The notes: a model not told the origin generated them from the letters alone. Shown: positions 18,801 to 27,621, numbered from the stretch's first letter. The stretch is DNA of 64,000 nt from Bacteroidales bacterium (GCA_019416285.1 DXXM01000006.1:38117-102116); one strand, 5' to 3'. Program-made: numbers and translations.

Positions 18801-19906
18801 TACCAGGCGATATTTGACTCACCCTTTGCCTTTCCGTCGGGGATCTGCAATTTGAAGGCATACAATTTGTCCGGTTCAAGACGGCTCACAAGCACTTCGC
18901 CGTCCTCGGCCTCAAGCCTCTTGTCGGACCATTCTCGCCAGGTCTTTCCTTTATCGGTTGAATACAATACCCTGACCGGCGCCTTCGTGTCGACCGGGCT
19001 CCAGGTGAACACTGTCCATGAAAAGTCAGGCTGCGAGCAGAAACCGCCTCGACGCAGAGGCACACGGGAAAAATCAGCCACGGTGTTGACCCCATGCAGC
19101 GTAGCCGTGGCCACAGGGCTCATGAGCTGCTCCGGTTCGGATGCGGTATATGAAGCCTTGATGTCATATTTTCCGGTTCTGTCGACTTTCAGACCCTTTA
19201 TCACGAATCTCAGATCGGGGCCATTGTCTGGTCTGAAGTCAAGTCCAGTCAGACGCACCAATGTACCCTCCTTGCCGCAGGGTATCAGCTCTGAATCGCC
19301 GACTTTCTTATACGGGTAATTTGTACCTGTTCTTCCTATAGATTGCCTTGACAGATTGCGCAGCACCACGGGACCGCGCCCTATCACATCCACGGTAACA
19401 TTGTCAAGTGTCACCGGCAATTCCGGCGGGAAAAGCAGTTCGACAGTCACAGCCGGTGAGCGCTGACCGGCAAAGAAATCCAATGTTATATCCGAAGCCA
19501 CTCCCACACGCATACTGTCATTGCCGAGAATCAGACACGGTGCTAAAGCCTCATGCCGCAACGAGACTGCATGCTCGCCGACGATGCGTCCTGCGCCGTC
19601 CAGCTGTCGCAGACGGTTTCCACGGACGGGGACGGAAGTAGCGGGACATACTTTTCCGGCTGCGTCAACAATCCTGAAATTGCCTCTCTTCTCAGCCTGA
19701 ATTTCGCTCAGAATTTCTCCGACAGAGGGTGTGGTTGACACAAGGCCCCCATTCTCGGGAGTATCAACAGTATATCTATAGGTCGATCCCTGCGTCACAA
19801 GCAAGGAGTCACCTGTCAGCCTCCATCCGCGTCCATGTCCGGCATACGCGCACAGACCCGGGAGGCAAAGCGCCATAATCAGCAAAAAACGATTTTTACC
19901 ATTCAT
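15854..19906 (-). CDS. Large secreted fusion: GH28-like beta-helix plus C-terminal DUF362
   Basis: 1350 residues with signal peptide. Three parts can be seen: N-terminal beta-sandwich/Ig-like modules (about 25-370); a right-handed beta-helix of the pectin-enzyme type beginning at FDPCKFGAKGDGQSDDTDA (about 373-930); and a DUF362 domain (about 960-1350) starting at GIHPGRVVW. The helix has SRVSSDDIVKPGSD, where GH28 has its GDD motif, and FQIGSETADD, so it is divergent. The DUF362 part carries GEKIAVKLNLNN, VALLKGH, TLCAKNWYG and LEHWNNP, matching the neighbouring stand-alone DUF362 protein. The stop overlaps no gene; the start overlaps the GH95 stop by 11 bp. Fusion suggests the DUF362 domain works on the same glycan. 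Activity unknown. Confidence 0.8.
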   Translation of the reverse strand: MNGKNRFLLIMALCLPGLCAYAGHGRGWRLTGDSLLVTQGSTYRYTVDTPENGGLVSTTPSVGEILSEIQAEKRGNFRIVDAAGKVCPATSVPVRGNRLRQLDGAGRIVGEHAVSLRHEALAPCLILGNDSMRVGVASDITLDFFAGQRSPAVTVELLFPPELPVTLDNVTVDVIGRGPVVLRNLSRQSIGRTGTNYPYKKVGDSELIPCGKEGTLVRLTGLDFRPDNGPDLRFVIKGLKVDRTGKYDIKASYTASEPEQLMSPVATATLHGVNTVADFSRVPLRRGGFCSQPDFSWTVFTWSPVDTKAPVRVLYSTDKGKTWREWSDKRLEAEDGEVLVSRLEPDKLYAFKLQIPDGKAKGESNIAWYYSGAFDPCKFGAKGDGQSDDTDALNRLISYAGELGGGVIRFSDGTYPVRTLHLKSNVWLLVDSAAVIKAIPGADAPETTWFSDRAYRSGLSPTDPRPYEDPENYMTKQDVGHTYFHNSMFFGERIENVKIAGTGRITGAGNIVTGDKVMNNAPEKRCDKMFTFKLCKDIEIGGIETGRDIWYDEELDLPYYIEGDKHVYEDSTMLHIDQGGHFVLLATGTDGIYVHDTWFGKDNTANARDIYDFMACNDVRVCNIYSRVSSDDIVKPGSDCSLGFTRPASDYMVRNIVGDTNCNLFQIGSETADDIKDLYIDNIYVLGANKAGFSISTNDGGHVANVYLNSGKTGPIHSRSVMKRTRAPFFISISNRGRVLGADVRRYNFMENGVGRNELLVTNSNIGRVENINIRGVDISEVYGGSSFRGDRWKAFDGSQHEAAAIIAGFKLPDDSATEGGLDFGLPDGRHTGYVKDVTFSDVNLTVKGGHPKEDADAVPPEIGVGRYNVGDLKVQPAYGFWFRHVDGVKMDNVTVKAEKNDGRYPVYLDDVANADIIELEVIGNRNSREHVGTVRSSDISVSSAGASAPRFAWGPNHPIGNPKGIHPGRVVWSHRPGAATWTKGKGRWYEDAYNSQEATDAMVRDVLTSLTGEENETSAWDALFRYFNRTHGRGKHVYRKGEKIAVKLNLNNTSEYSDNEQLNASPHLTLSLLRSMVNEAGIPQECIILFDASRFMTDALFNKCHDEFPDVHYVDNEGTDGREKATYTADAIPYSTDNGRLARGLADCAIEADYLINVALLKGHGGQGVTLCAKNWYGATDINRNFRKNQHNNFNQDRGGKPRYMTFTDFMGHRHLGGKTMLFLIDGLYGSMDVNGAPSGKWKMTPFDNDWPCSLFASQDGVAIDAVGLDFLTSEFPSMPDVDYCDMYLVEAALANQPLSGTLYDPERDGIPLESLGVLEHWNNPREKLYSRNAGRDEGIELIYVGGDK

Positions 19907-22448
19907 AAGTCTTACCTTTCTCTGTCGCCACGTCTATAGTGTATGTCTTTTTCAAATCAAGAGAGGCGCGCTTGCCTGTGGCCTTTTCATTTCTGACAAA
20001 TGCAGGCGAATCCGGCACAAACATCAGTGGATTGGGATTGACGCCCTCAGCCTTTCTGCCTTTCAGCGCCACGTGTGACCTTACACGACAGTTGCCCCCG
20101 AGTGTGGAACGGATTTTCACATGAGTGAGTCGCCCCTTCTCCCAATCCATATCCACGATGAACCCGCCGCGCGCACGCAACCCTCTGACAGAACCGGTCT
20201 GCCATTCATCGGGAAGCGCGGGAAGCAGGAAGAGTTCTCCGCCATGGCTCTGGAGAAGCATTTCGGTAATGCCTGCCGTGCCACCGAAATTACCGTCAAT
20301 CTGAAATGGCGGATGCGCGTCAAAAAGATTAGGATATGTCCCACCACCCTTGGTAGCCACCTCTGTCTCGGTGGCATATTTCAGTCCGTTTTTCAGCATA
20401 CGGTAAGCGTGGTTTCCGTCCTCGAGACGTGCCCAGAAATTGATTTTCCAGGCCATGGCCCAGCCGGTACCGCCGTCGCCGCGAAGTTGCAGAGAGCGCT
20501 TGACGGCCGAGGCCAGTTCCGCATCGCGTCGAGGAAGAATCTGCTTGGCCGGATGGAGCCCGAAAAGATGCGAGGCATGGCGATGTTCGGGGTCCTGGTC
20601 GGCGAAATCCTCATGCCATTCCTGCAACTGCCCTTCGCTTCCCTCATGGAAAGGATAAAGCGAAGAAAGCGCATGGCTCACTTCGGCGCGCAACGTCTCT
20701 ATACCGAGGATGGATATGGCCTGAAGATAATTGGTGAAGAGGTCCCGGATAATAGCCATATCCATCGTAGAGCCCTTGGCGACTTCTCCCTCTTTCCGGC
20801 TGCCGTCGGAAGCGGTATAGATAAACCGATTCTCGGGTGAAGTCGAAGGATTGGTGACGAGATAACCCGACGCATCTTTCTGAAGCCATTGCAGCATGAA
20901 TCTCACAGCTCCTTCCATAAGCGGACAGGCTGTCTGCCGCAGATAGTTCTCATCGCCGGTGAAGGCATAATGCTCCCAGAGGTGCTGACAGAACCATGCC
21001 CCGGCCATCGGCCAGCATGACCAGCGCGGCGCGCCTTTCACGTCCGCATCATATCCTCCCGTGGGCGAAGTCTGCGCCCAGACGTCAGAATTGTGATGGG
21101 CGAGCCATGCGCCCTCGATACCGTAGTTTGTACGGGCTGTCTCAGCGCCGTTTGCCGCCAGTGCGCCGATAAAATCCGAGAGAGGTGTGAAACATTCCGT
21201 CAGCCCTGTGCTTTCCACGGGCCAGTAATTCATTTCGGTATTGATGTTTACTGTGTAGTTCGAGCCCCACGGCGGCCGAATGTGGCGGTTCCATATTCCC
21301 TGAAGATTCGAGGGGAGACCTCCCGCACGCGAGGATGCGATTGCAAGATAGCGCCCGTATTGGTAATACAGTTCCACGAATCCGACGTCGTTTCCATCAG
21401 CCTCAAAACGCCGAAGACGCTCGGAAGTCGGGAGCGACGAATATTTCTCATCTTCTTGTGCGCTCAGACGCAGACTGACACGATTGAAAAGCGCGCGGTA
21501 GTCATTCAGATGCCTTGCGAGCAGAGTATCATAATTCATTCCGGCGACAGACTGATACACGCGGTCATTTTTCATTGACGGTGTGATTCCGTCGCTTCCC
21601 GGTTTCCTGTCGAAACCCGCATAGTCCGTTGCGGCCGACAATATGAATGTCACGGCATCTGCACCGGTCACGGTGACGGCGGAATCGCCGTAGACCACAC
21701 GTCCCCCTTCGGGATATGCCTTGACTCTTGTCTCAAAATTCATACCCGACTTGCCGCTTTCGTCATAGACTATCTGATGCGGATCATAATCGCGGTTCGC
21801 AACATAAACCGGGGCTTTGCCGACAAGCGTCAGCGACTCCCCGTCAGCCTGACGGAAACCATAGCGCAAGGGGCTATCAAGCGACAGGTCGAGTGACACG
21901 GATGCGGGACGGTCGGCAGTGATGCGGACAACCATCACCTGGTCAGGATAGGAGATGAAAGCGGTGCGTCTGAAATTCACACCGTCGACTGAATAACTCA
22001 CAGTCGCAACAGCTGACGACAAATCCAGATCACGGTAAATTTCCGCAGGTTGACCTGGTGTTTTCATCGTGATGCGCATATCAGCCATCGGAAGATAGCG
22101 CGCCGTATATGGCCCCTGCGCATTGTCTTTCCACAATTGCCGGGCCAGGGCATAATCCCCGTCGTCGACAGCCTTGCGTATTGCCGGAAGTGCAGCTTTT
22201 GCCTTGGGATTATTGCGGTCAACGGGCTCACCGGACCACAAGGTTTCTTCGTTCAGCTGAAAAAGTTCCTCAGTCGGATTGCCGAACACCATGGCCCCTA
22301 TCCTGCCGTTGCCGAGAGGCAACGCCTCTTCCCATTTCGAAGCCGGCGCGTCATACCATAGTTTCAGGTTTTCACCTTCGGCAGTAACCGGAAGGGAAAG
22401 CAGAGCCACACAGGTCAGTATTGAATCAAATCGCTTCTTTAAATTCAT
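19896..22448 (-). CDS. GH95 alpha-L-fucosidase (or alpha-L-galactosidase)
   Basis: 850 residues from the ATG at 22448; a longer frame to 22490 exists, but the signal peptide MNLKKRFDSILTCVALLSL marks the likely start. Family features: PLGNGRIGAMVFGNP at the N-terminus, NTEMNYWPVE near residue 404, HRHASHLFGLHP, and HPPFQIDGNFGG near 715. The length is normal for GH95. These enzymes remove alpha-1,2-fucose or alpha-L-galactose by inversion in the periplasm. It follows the GH29 gene by 32 bp and overlaps the fusion gene downstream, forming a fucose-removal operon. Confidence 0.9.
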   Translation of the reverse strand: MNLKKRFDSILTCVALLSLPVTAEGENLKLWYDAPASKWEEALPLGNGRIGAMVFGNPTEELFQLNEETLWSGEPVDRNNPKAKAALPAIRKAVDDGDYALARQLWKDNAQGPYTARYLPMADMRITMKTPGQPAEIYRDLDLSSAVATVSYSVDGVNFRRTAFISYPDQVMVVRITADRPASVSLDLSLDSPLRYGFRQADGESLTLVGKAPVYVANRDYDPHQIVYDESGKSGMNFETRVKAYPEGGRVVYGDSAVTVTGADAVTFILSAATDYAGFDRKPGSDGITPSMKNDRVYQSVAGMNYDTLLARHLNDYRALFNRVSLRLSAQEDEKYSSLPTSERLRRFEADGNDVGFVELYYQYGRYLAIASSRAGGLPSNLQGIWNRHIRPPWGSNYTVNINTEMNYWPVESTGLTECFTPLSDFIGALAANGAETARTNYGIEGAWLAHHNSDVWAQTSPTGGYDADVKGAPRWSCWPMAGAWFCQHLWEHYAFTGDENYLRQTACPLMEGAVRFMLQWLQKDASGYLVTNPSTSPENRFIYTASDGSRKEGEVAKGSTMDMAIIRDLFTNYLQAISILGIETLRAEVSHALSSLYPFHEGSEGQLQEWHEDFADQDPEHRHASHLFGLHPAKQILPRRDAELASAVKRSLQLRGDGGTGWAMAWKINFWARLEDGNHAYRMLKNGLKYATETEVATKGGGTYPNLFDAHPPFQIDGNFGGTAGITEMLLQSHGGELFLLPALPDEWQTGSVRGLRARGGFIVDMDWEKGRLTHVKIRSTLGGNCRVRSHVALKGRKAEGVNPNPLMFVPDSPAFVRNEKATGKRASLDLKKTYTIDVATEKGKTYEW

Positions 22449-22479
22449 AATTCTGTTCCGCTTAAATTCTGTATGAGTG

Positions 22480-23916
22480 TCAATCGGCATCGATAATTTT
22501 AAATACTTTCTCAGAATTGGAAATCAGTTTTTCCTGCGGCAGTTTGCCTTTAAGCTCAAGTTTAATCACCGTGGCTATGGAGTCTGAGAGAGTTGCAGGA
22601 AGTTCTATCTCCGTGATTCCTTTGCGTGACGAGAATTTCAGCGGTTTACCGTCGGAAAGCATCGCCACATTCCGGCCGTTAAGACCGGTTTCAAGTGATA
22701 TTTTACCGGATTGCGGACGGTCAAACACGCAGAGATACAACACGGTGTTCTTCCCGCTGTCCTTGCGGATACATGCGCCCCAGTCAGTAGCGATATTGCT
22801 CCGGCGAGTTCCGTAGACAGCCTCTCCGTTGGCAGCCAGCCAGCGGCCCACTTCAGAGAGACAATCACGCGCCTCCTGCGGAATCTCGCCGTAGGAATCA
22901 GGGCCGACATTCAGCAGATAGTTGCCTCCCATCGAGGATATGGTCAGGAGATTGCGCAGGATGGTCTTGGCTGATTTCCATGACTTGTCCCAGCTCTTGT
23001 AGCCCCACGAACTGCCGATGTTCATGCAGGTTTCCCAGTAAATTCCCTCGATATCCTCGGCCTTGGGCACTCGGCCTTCCGGAGTCTTGTAGTCACCGGG
23101 AAAATCCGGACGGCGGAGACGGTCGTTGACAATGACTTTCGGATATTTTGCAAGCTCTTTCATCACGTCAGATGCCTGCTCTTTGGTGATGGTCTGCGGT
23201 GTATCGAAGAAAATCACTCCGAGTTCGTCGCCGTAGCGTCCGAGCAGCTCACGTATCTGCGGGAGCGACACGCCGTAGAAATAATCGTTGAATGATTTGG
23301 TGGTCTGCAATTCATCCCACGCGCCGTGATGGAGGCGAGTGTATTCGTCGATTTCAACCGAATCGCGGTTCGCCCACCCCTCTTTCATCTCCTTGCGCGC
23401 CGTGTTTCCTCCCGGGTTGCACCAGTCCTGCGACTGCGAGTAGTAGAATCCTATTTTAAGTCCGTGACGGCGGCAGGCATTGACAACCTCATCGACTATA
23501 TCGCGGCCAAAGGGAGTGTAGTCAACGATATTGAAATTGCTCGCATCGCTCTGAAACATCGCAAAACCGTCGTGATGCTTCGTGGTGAACACGAGATATT
23601 TCATGCCTGCATTTTTTGCGGTGAGCACGAGTGAATCGGCATTGAAACGTACAGGATTAAATGTGCTCGCTTTCGCACGGTATTCACGCACAGGAATCTT
23701 GCAGCGGTTCATAATCCATTCGGCACCGCCGCGGCGCTGATTGTGGCCGTTGTAGACACCTCCGTAAAGACAATAAGGCCCCCAGTGAACAAACATGCCG
23801 AATTTCGCATCCTGCCACCACTGCATTTTCTCCTCCTGCGAAATTCCTGTCTCCGCTGCAAAGGAAAATGAAGTGAATACTGTCAATAAGGCCAATATTA
23901 CAGATAACTTTTTCAT
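22480..23916 (-). CDS. GH29 alpha-L-fucosidase
   Basis: 478 residues, signal peptide MKKLSVILALLTVFTSFSFA. GH29 marks: KFGMFVHWGPYCLYGG, KYLVFTTKHHDGFAMF, IGFYYSQSQDW and GVIFFDTPQ near residue 235 with the likely nucleophile Asp. The short C-terminal beta-domain is present. Retaining alpha-fucosidase is the expected activity; linkage preference is unknown. First gene of the operon that continues into GH95 and the beta-helix/DUF362 fusion. The 200-bp repeat-bounded segment lies directly upstream and must contain or replace its promoter. Confidence 0.9.
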   Translation of the reverse strand: MKKLSVILALLTVFTSFSFAAETGISQEEKMQWWQDAKFGMFVHWGPYCLYGGVYNGHNQRRGGAEWIMNRCKIPVREYRAKASTFNPVRFNADSLVLTAKNAGMKYLVFTTKHHDGFAMFQSDASNFNIVDYTPFGRDIVDEVVNACRRHGLKIGFYYSQSQDWCNPGGNTARKEMKEGWANRDSVEIDEYTRLHHGAWDELQTTKSFNDYFYGVSLPQIRELLGRYGDELGVIFFDTPQTITKEQASDVMKELAKYPKVIVNDRLRRPDFPGDYKTPEGRVPKAEDIEGIYWETCMNIGSSWGYKSWDKSWKSAKTILRNLLTISSMGGNYLLNVGPDSYGEIPQEARDCLSEVGRWLAANGEAVYGTRRSNIATDWGACIRKDSGKNTVLYLCVFDRPQSGKISLETGLNGRNVAMLSDGKPLKFSSRKGITEIELPATLSDSIATVIKLELKGKLPQEKLISNSEKVFKIIDAD

Positions 23917-23950
23917 GACCGGTCTCCTTTCTGATTCAGATTTATGGGGT

Positions 23951-24150
23951 TAAGTAACTCTTAAAAATTAAACGCAATATGTTTTTTACAAAAGCAACTC
24001 CGAAATGCTTTTATACTTTCTTCGGTTTTATTCCGGTAAAAATCAAATTGTTCATCGGTCGTTTATAACTATAAACTCCCTATTCACACTTCGATTTTTC
24101 CTCGAAATAAATCCCGCAGCAAGTATAAATTAATTTTTAAGAGTTACTTA
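23951..24150. repeat. 200-bp AT-rich segment bounded by perfect 21-bp inverted repeats
   Basis: The ends 23951-23971 (beginning TAAGTAACTCTTAAAA) and 24130-24150 are perfect reverse complements. The right end supplies the stop codon of the beta-helix gene, and the whole 231-bp gap upstream of GH29 is otherwise without a gene. If the terminal TA at each end is a target duplication, the rest resembles a 196-bp MITE of the IS630/mariner type; removing it would still leave a TAA stop. Alternatively it is an invertible promoter segment. Inside is a palindrome GTTTATAACTATAAAC at 24061-24076 and a weak -7 like TATACTTG (minus strand, 24120-24127). Confidence 0.6.
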
Positions 24151-25704
24151 TTTGATAAGGTTTGACAAATCGCCGTTCTTACGTGCCATCAGTTGCGCGA
24201 TATAGAGCGAGCGGGGGAAAACATTGGTTTCATTCTGTCCTTCCCATTCTCCCGAAGGACGGTCGGGGAAGGCACCGTCATAACGCTCAGCCTTGGTTCC
24301 GATACTGTAGTTTTTACCGGACGTCCACGGATTCTGCACAGCCACGCGTCCGGCATAGCAGTTCCACAGCACCTGCGTCACCCCTGCCCATCCGTGACCG
24401 CTGCCCATCTTTCCGCGGTCCTGCACATTGATTTCACCGTCGGTGACTATATTGTCATAGAGGGTTCCGACAGCCCAGCGGTGGTGCGGGCCAATATCGG
24501 CATAGCTCTGTGTAGCGGTGCAGTTGTAGAACACGTTTGGCCCGCACACCTGCGAACCGGTCACATAGTCGTGGCGCCCCTCGCGGCTCTGGCAGTTGAT
24601 GAAAAGATTCTGCTGACCGATATTGTTGAAAGCATAGCGCAGACCACCAGTAATCACAGATTTCGGTGAAAGGCAACGGCAGTTTCTAACCGTGACGTTC
24701 TTGGAATTGCGCTCGCAGCTCACGCAGGCATAGCCGAGATGAACGCCTGTCACATTATCAACCCAGCAGTCCTCAGCCTTGTCAATCTGGACGCCTATCC
24801 AGCCGTGGCGCGTATCCTCATAGTCCTCGAACTCCGAGTCGAGGCAGAGGTCTCTCACTCCGACCTCGTTTATACGGCCGTCGAAGGTGTATTTGTAGAG
24901 CTCACCACCACCATATTCCTTCGACATCTGCATCACGACAGGATTGTCGATATACACGCGGTTACCATCAATTTTTGTAATTTCGCGCTCGAAGGCGAGA
25001 TTATATTCTCTCGGAGTCCACTGGCGGGTGCCCTTACGCTCCACAATCTGATCCATTTTTATGTCATGAATCCATTTCTGCGTGCCGGGGCGGTAGAGAA
25101 TCACCTTGTCGCCGGGCCGGAAACCCGAGGCGTCGGAAACCGTAAACGAGTGCGTGCCGACAGGGACAAAATCGTCGGTTATATGTACGCGCGTACCGGT
25201 TATTTCCTCCTTCTTCCCCTCGCCTGATATACGGATGAGCGGATGGCGCTCGCGGGTTGTTGCGACGAGACGAGTCTCGTCCATATTGCTCCCCTCGCCT
25301 TGCAGCACAATACCGCCAGCCCTGATGACTATCGTACCGGAAATAGGATACACTCCGCGCGTAAGCATCACCACTCCCCTATGGCCGTCGGCATCCGGAG
25401 CCGCCAATGCGATTTTGTCGACAGCGGCCTGAATATGGGCGAGATTATCACCCTCGACAGGCGAGATGGTAATCACGGGAGAGAAATGAGGTATTCCCTT
25501 GTCGCCGTGATGATACCCTACGCGGCTGAAATCGGGTATGATGTTTCCTTCCTCATCAGGGATATATTGGATTTTGCCGTCGTCGGTGATTTTTACCATT
25601 GACGACTGCCACGACGGTGGCATTTTTGTCTGCGCTGTCAGCTGCACTGTACCGGCAGAGAGCAGGGCTACAAGTATTGCAGGGATTAGTTTTCGGGGTT
25701 TCAT
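24148..25704 (-). CDS. Secreted right-handed beta-helix protein, putative lyase or hydrolase
   Basis: 518 residues with signal peptide (about 24 residues). The sequence has the ladder of short beta-strands seen in pectate-lyase-superfamily proteins: DNLAHIQAAVDKI, GVVMLTRGVYPISGT, GIVLQGEG, then turns at VRDLCLDSE, VDNVTGVHLGYA, NCRCLSPKS and NCQSREGRHDYVTGSQ. Conserved histidines (RHDYVTG, IGPHHRWAVG) near residues 380-415 could form an active site. It has no GH28 NTDG/GDD series, so it is not a polygalacturonase. I do not recognise a numbered CAZy family. Last gene of the operon that starts with GH88 at 33920; its stop codon lies inside the 21-bp repeat. Confidence 0.65.
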   Translation of the reverse strand: MKPRKLIPAILVALLSAGTVQLTAQTKMPPSWQSSMVKITDDGKIQYIPDEEGNIIPDFSRVGYHHGDKGIPHFSPVITISPVEGDNLAHIQAAVDKIALAAPDADGHRGVVMLTRGVYPISGTIVIRAGGIVLQGEGSNMDETRLVATTRERHPLIRISGEGKKEEITGTRVHITDDFVPVGTHSFTVSDASGFRPGDKVILYRPGTQKWIHDIKMDQIVERKGTRQWTPREYNLAFEREITKIDGNRVYIDNPVVMQMSKEYGGGELYKYTFDGRINEVGVRDLCLDSEFEDYEDTRHGWIGVQIDKAEDCWVDNVTGVHLGYACVSCERNSKNVTVRNCRCLSPKSVITGGLRYAFNNIGQQNLFINCQSREGRHDYVTGSQVCGPNVFYNCTATQSYADIGPHHRWAVGTLYDNIVTDGEINVQDRGKMGSGHGWAGVTQVLWNCYAGRVAVQNPWTSGKNYSIGTKAERYDGAFPDRPSGEWEGQNETNVFPRSLYIAQLMARKNGDLSNLIK

Positions 25705-25734
25705 GATTCAGATGCTTGATTGATGATTATAATG

Positions 25735-27621
25735 TCAGAATTTCCACTCAACACCGGCCATCACAGTGGCGCGGGGCATGGGAAATCCGTAATTTATATG
25801 ATAATTTGCGGCTGTCAGGTTCTCGCCTTTGACAAACAGTTTCAGAGGACGGGTTAAAATAAATGTATAGGCAGCCTGCGCGTTGAGCAACACATAATCC
25901 TCGGTGGATTTCTCGGTTTTCAGGCCGCGGATACCCGAGGCGTCGAGCGAGAACTGCCAGTGGCCGGGCGCATAGGTCACTTCTCCGAAAATCTTATGCT
26001 TCGGAGCGGCGAGAATCGGAGTCGAGGTATAGAGATAGGCGTAGTTCGCAGTCAGGTTCCACTCTTTGCTTATGGCAAAGGTCACATCCAGTTCAAATCC
26101 CTTGTTGATGAATTTGCCGGTGTTCATATTCTTTGCAACGCCGTCAACCGTCACCTGCTGAATCATATTGTCGCCGTTGATATAGTAGAGTGCCAGGCCG
26201 GTGTTCAGACGACCGTTGAGAAACCAGTGGCGCAGCTCCGTCTCGAAATTATCCATCGACTCCGGGAGCAGTTCGGGATTGCGGGGTGCATACATGTAGA
26301 GCTCGCGGATATTTGGTGAGCGGAAGCCCTTTCCGTAGCTGAACTTTATCCTGCCCGACGGAAGCGGACGGCAGATGAATCCCGCCTGCGGCACCCACTC
26401 ATTGCCGAATTGCGACGAATGTTCGATGCGGACACCTGCATTAAGGCTCAGGCGGTTGCTCAGAAACGCCTGCTGCATCATGGCGTATGCACCGATTTCA
26501 TTCACATGGCGGTTGCAAATAGGGCTCTCCTTGCCGTCGGCCTTGGCGGAGTTCCACGCCTCGCCGCCCCAATGTTTGAAGTCTAAGCCCATGCTCAGGT
26601 CGTTGCCCTCCCAGGGGCGTATGGTCTGATAGGCGGTAATGCCGATATTGTAATCTTTTGAATTAAACAGATAGTCGCGGGGCTTGCCGTTTTTCAGACC
26701 GTCGTCTATCTTATGCTTACCCCAATTGTAATATGCCTGCACGCCGCCTGATGCAAACTCATAGTTGTTTTTGACTGACAGCGACGCAGTGGTGCGCAGC
26801 ATGCGCGACCACATCTCCAGCGGACGGTCGAGCTCTTTAGAACCGGGATTATCGGCTTTCGTCTCCGTAATCATAGCATTTGCGTTGATTTCCCAATGCT
26901 TTGAAAAGGCATAGCCCAACGATAAATACTGATTAGCGAGCCAATAGTCCATGCCGCGGCGGTTGCCGTCGGTCGATTCGTAGCTTGCCGCCGCGTATGC
27001 CCTCAGTCCACCCTTTCGGTAGCCGGCGCGGGCAGCATATTTCTGAGTGCCGTAGCTTCCGCCCATGGCGCGGAGTGAACCGTCGAGGCCTTCACGTTCA
27101 GCGCGGCGTGTAATCAGATTGACCGAACCGCCCATGGCGCCTGAGCCGTAAAGCAGAGACGACGGCCCGCTGACCACTTCGGCCCGCTGCACATCGCCGG
27201 TCACATAAGTGTCGGGCAGTGAATGTCCGAACACACCGGCCCACTGCGGCTGGCCGTCTATAAGAAAGAGCACCTTGTTTCCTCCGCCCACACCCCGGAT
27301 ATTGACCGAACCCGCCGCGCCACCGCTCACACCATATCCGGCGAGTCCGCGCTGAGTGACAAACATGCCGGGAATACGGTTCTGAAGTATCGGGAGGAGG
27401 TTGGTCTCGGTGCTGTTGTCAATTATATCCGATCCGACAATCCTGACGTCAAGCGGAAGCAGAGCCACAGGAGCTTTCGCCGCCTTCTCGACAACCACAA
27501 CCTCACCGAGCACATTCGCAGTGTCGGCAAGAACGGACTCGGACTCTGTCGGCAGGACCGATGCGGACATCCCTGCCACACACAGCATCATGACGGAAGA
27601 AAAGAGAATACGGGATTTCAT
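25735..27621 (-). CDS. TonB-dependent outer-membrane receptor, BtuB/CirA type
   Basis: 628 residues from the ATG at 27621 (an in-frame GTG sits at 27627). Signal peptide, then a plug domain (about 55-165) with NIRGVGGGNKVLFLIDG, RAEVVSGPSSLLYGSGAMGGSVNLITRR, then a 22-strand type barrel ending in the usual terminal phenylalanine (VEWKF). It lacks the N-terminal carboxypeptidase-regulatory domain of SusC and has no SusD partner nearby. BtuB-type receptors import cofactors, metals or siderophores, but its place inside a glycosidase operon suggests an oligosaccharide or a needed ion. Substrate unknown. Confidence 0.85.
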   Translation of the reverse strand: MKSRILFSSVMMLCVAGMSASVLPTESESVLADTANVLGEVVVVEKAAKAPVALLPLDVRIVGSDIIDNSTETNLLPILQNRIPGMFVTQRGLAGYGVSGGAAGSVNIRGVGGGNKVLFLIDGQPQWAGVFGHSLPDTYVTGDVQRAEVVSGPSSLLYGSGAMGGSVNLITRRAEREGLDGSLRAMGGSYGTQKYAARAGYRKGGLRAYAAASYESTDGNRRGMDYWLANQYLSLGYAFSKHWEINANAMITETKADNPGSKELDRPLEMWSRMLRTTASLSVKNNYEFASGGVQAYYNWGKHKIDDGLKNGKPRDYLFNSKDYNIGITAYQTIRPWEGNDLSMGLDFKHWGGEAWNSAKADGKESPICNRHVNEIGAYAMMQQAFLSNRLSLNAGVRIEHSSQFGNEWVPQAGFICRPLPSGRIKFSYGKGFRSPNIRELYMYAPRNPELLPESMDNFETELRHWFLNGRLNTGLALYYINGDNMIQQVTVDGVAKNMNTGKFINKGFELDVTFAISKEWNLTANYAYLYTSTPILAAPKHKIFGEVTYAPGHWQFSLDASGIRGLKTEKSTEDYVLLNAQAAYTFILTRPLKLFVKGENLTAANYHINYGFPMPRATVMAGVEWKF

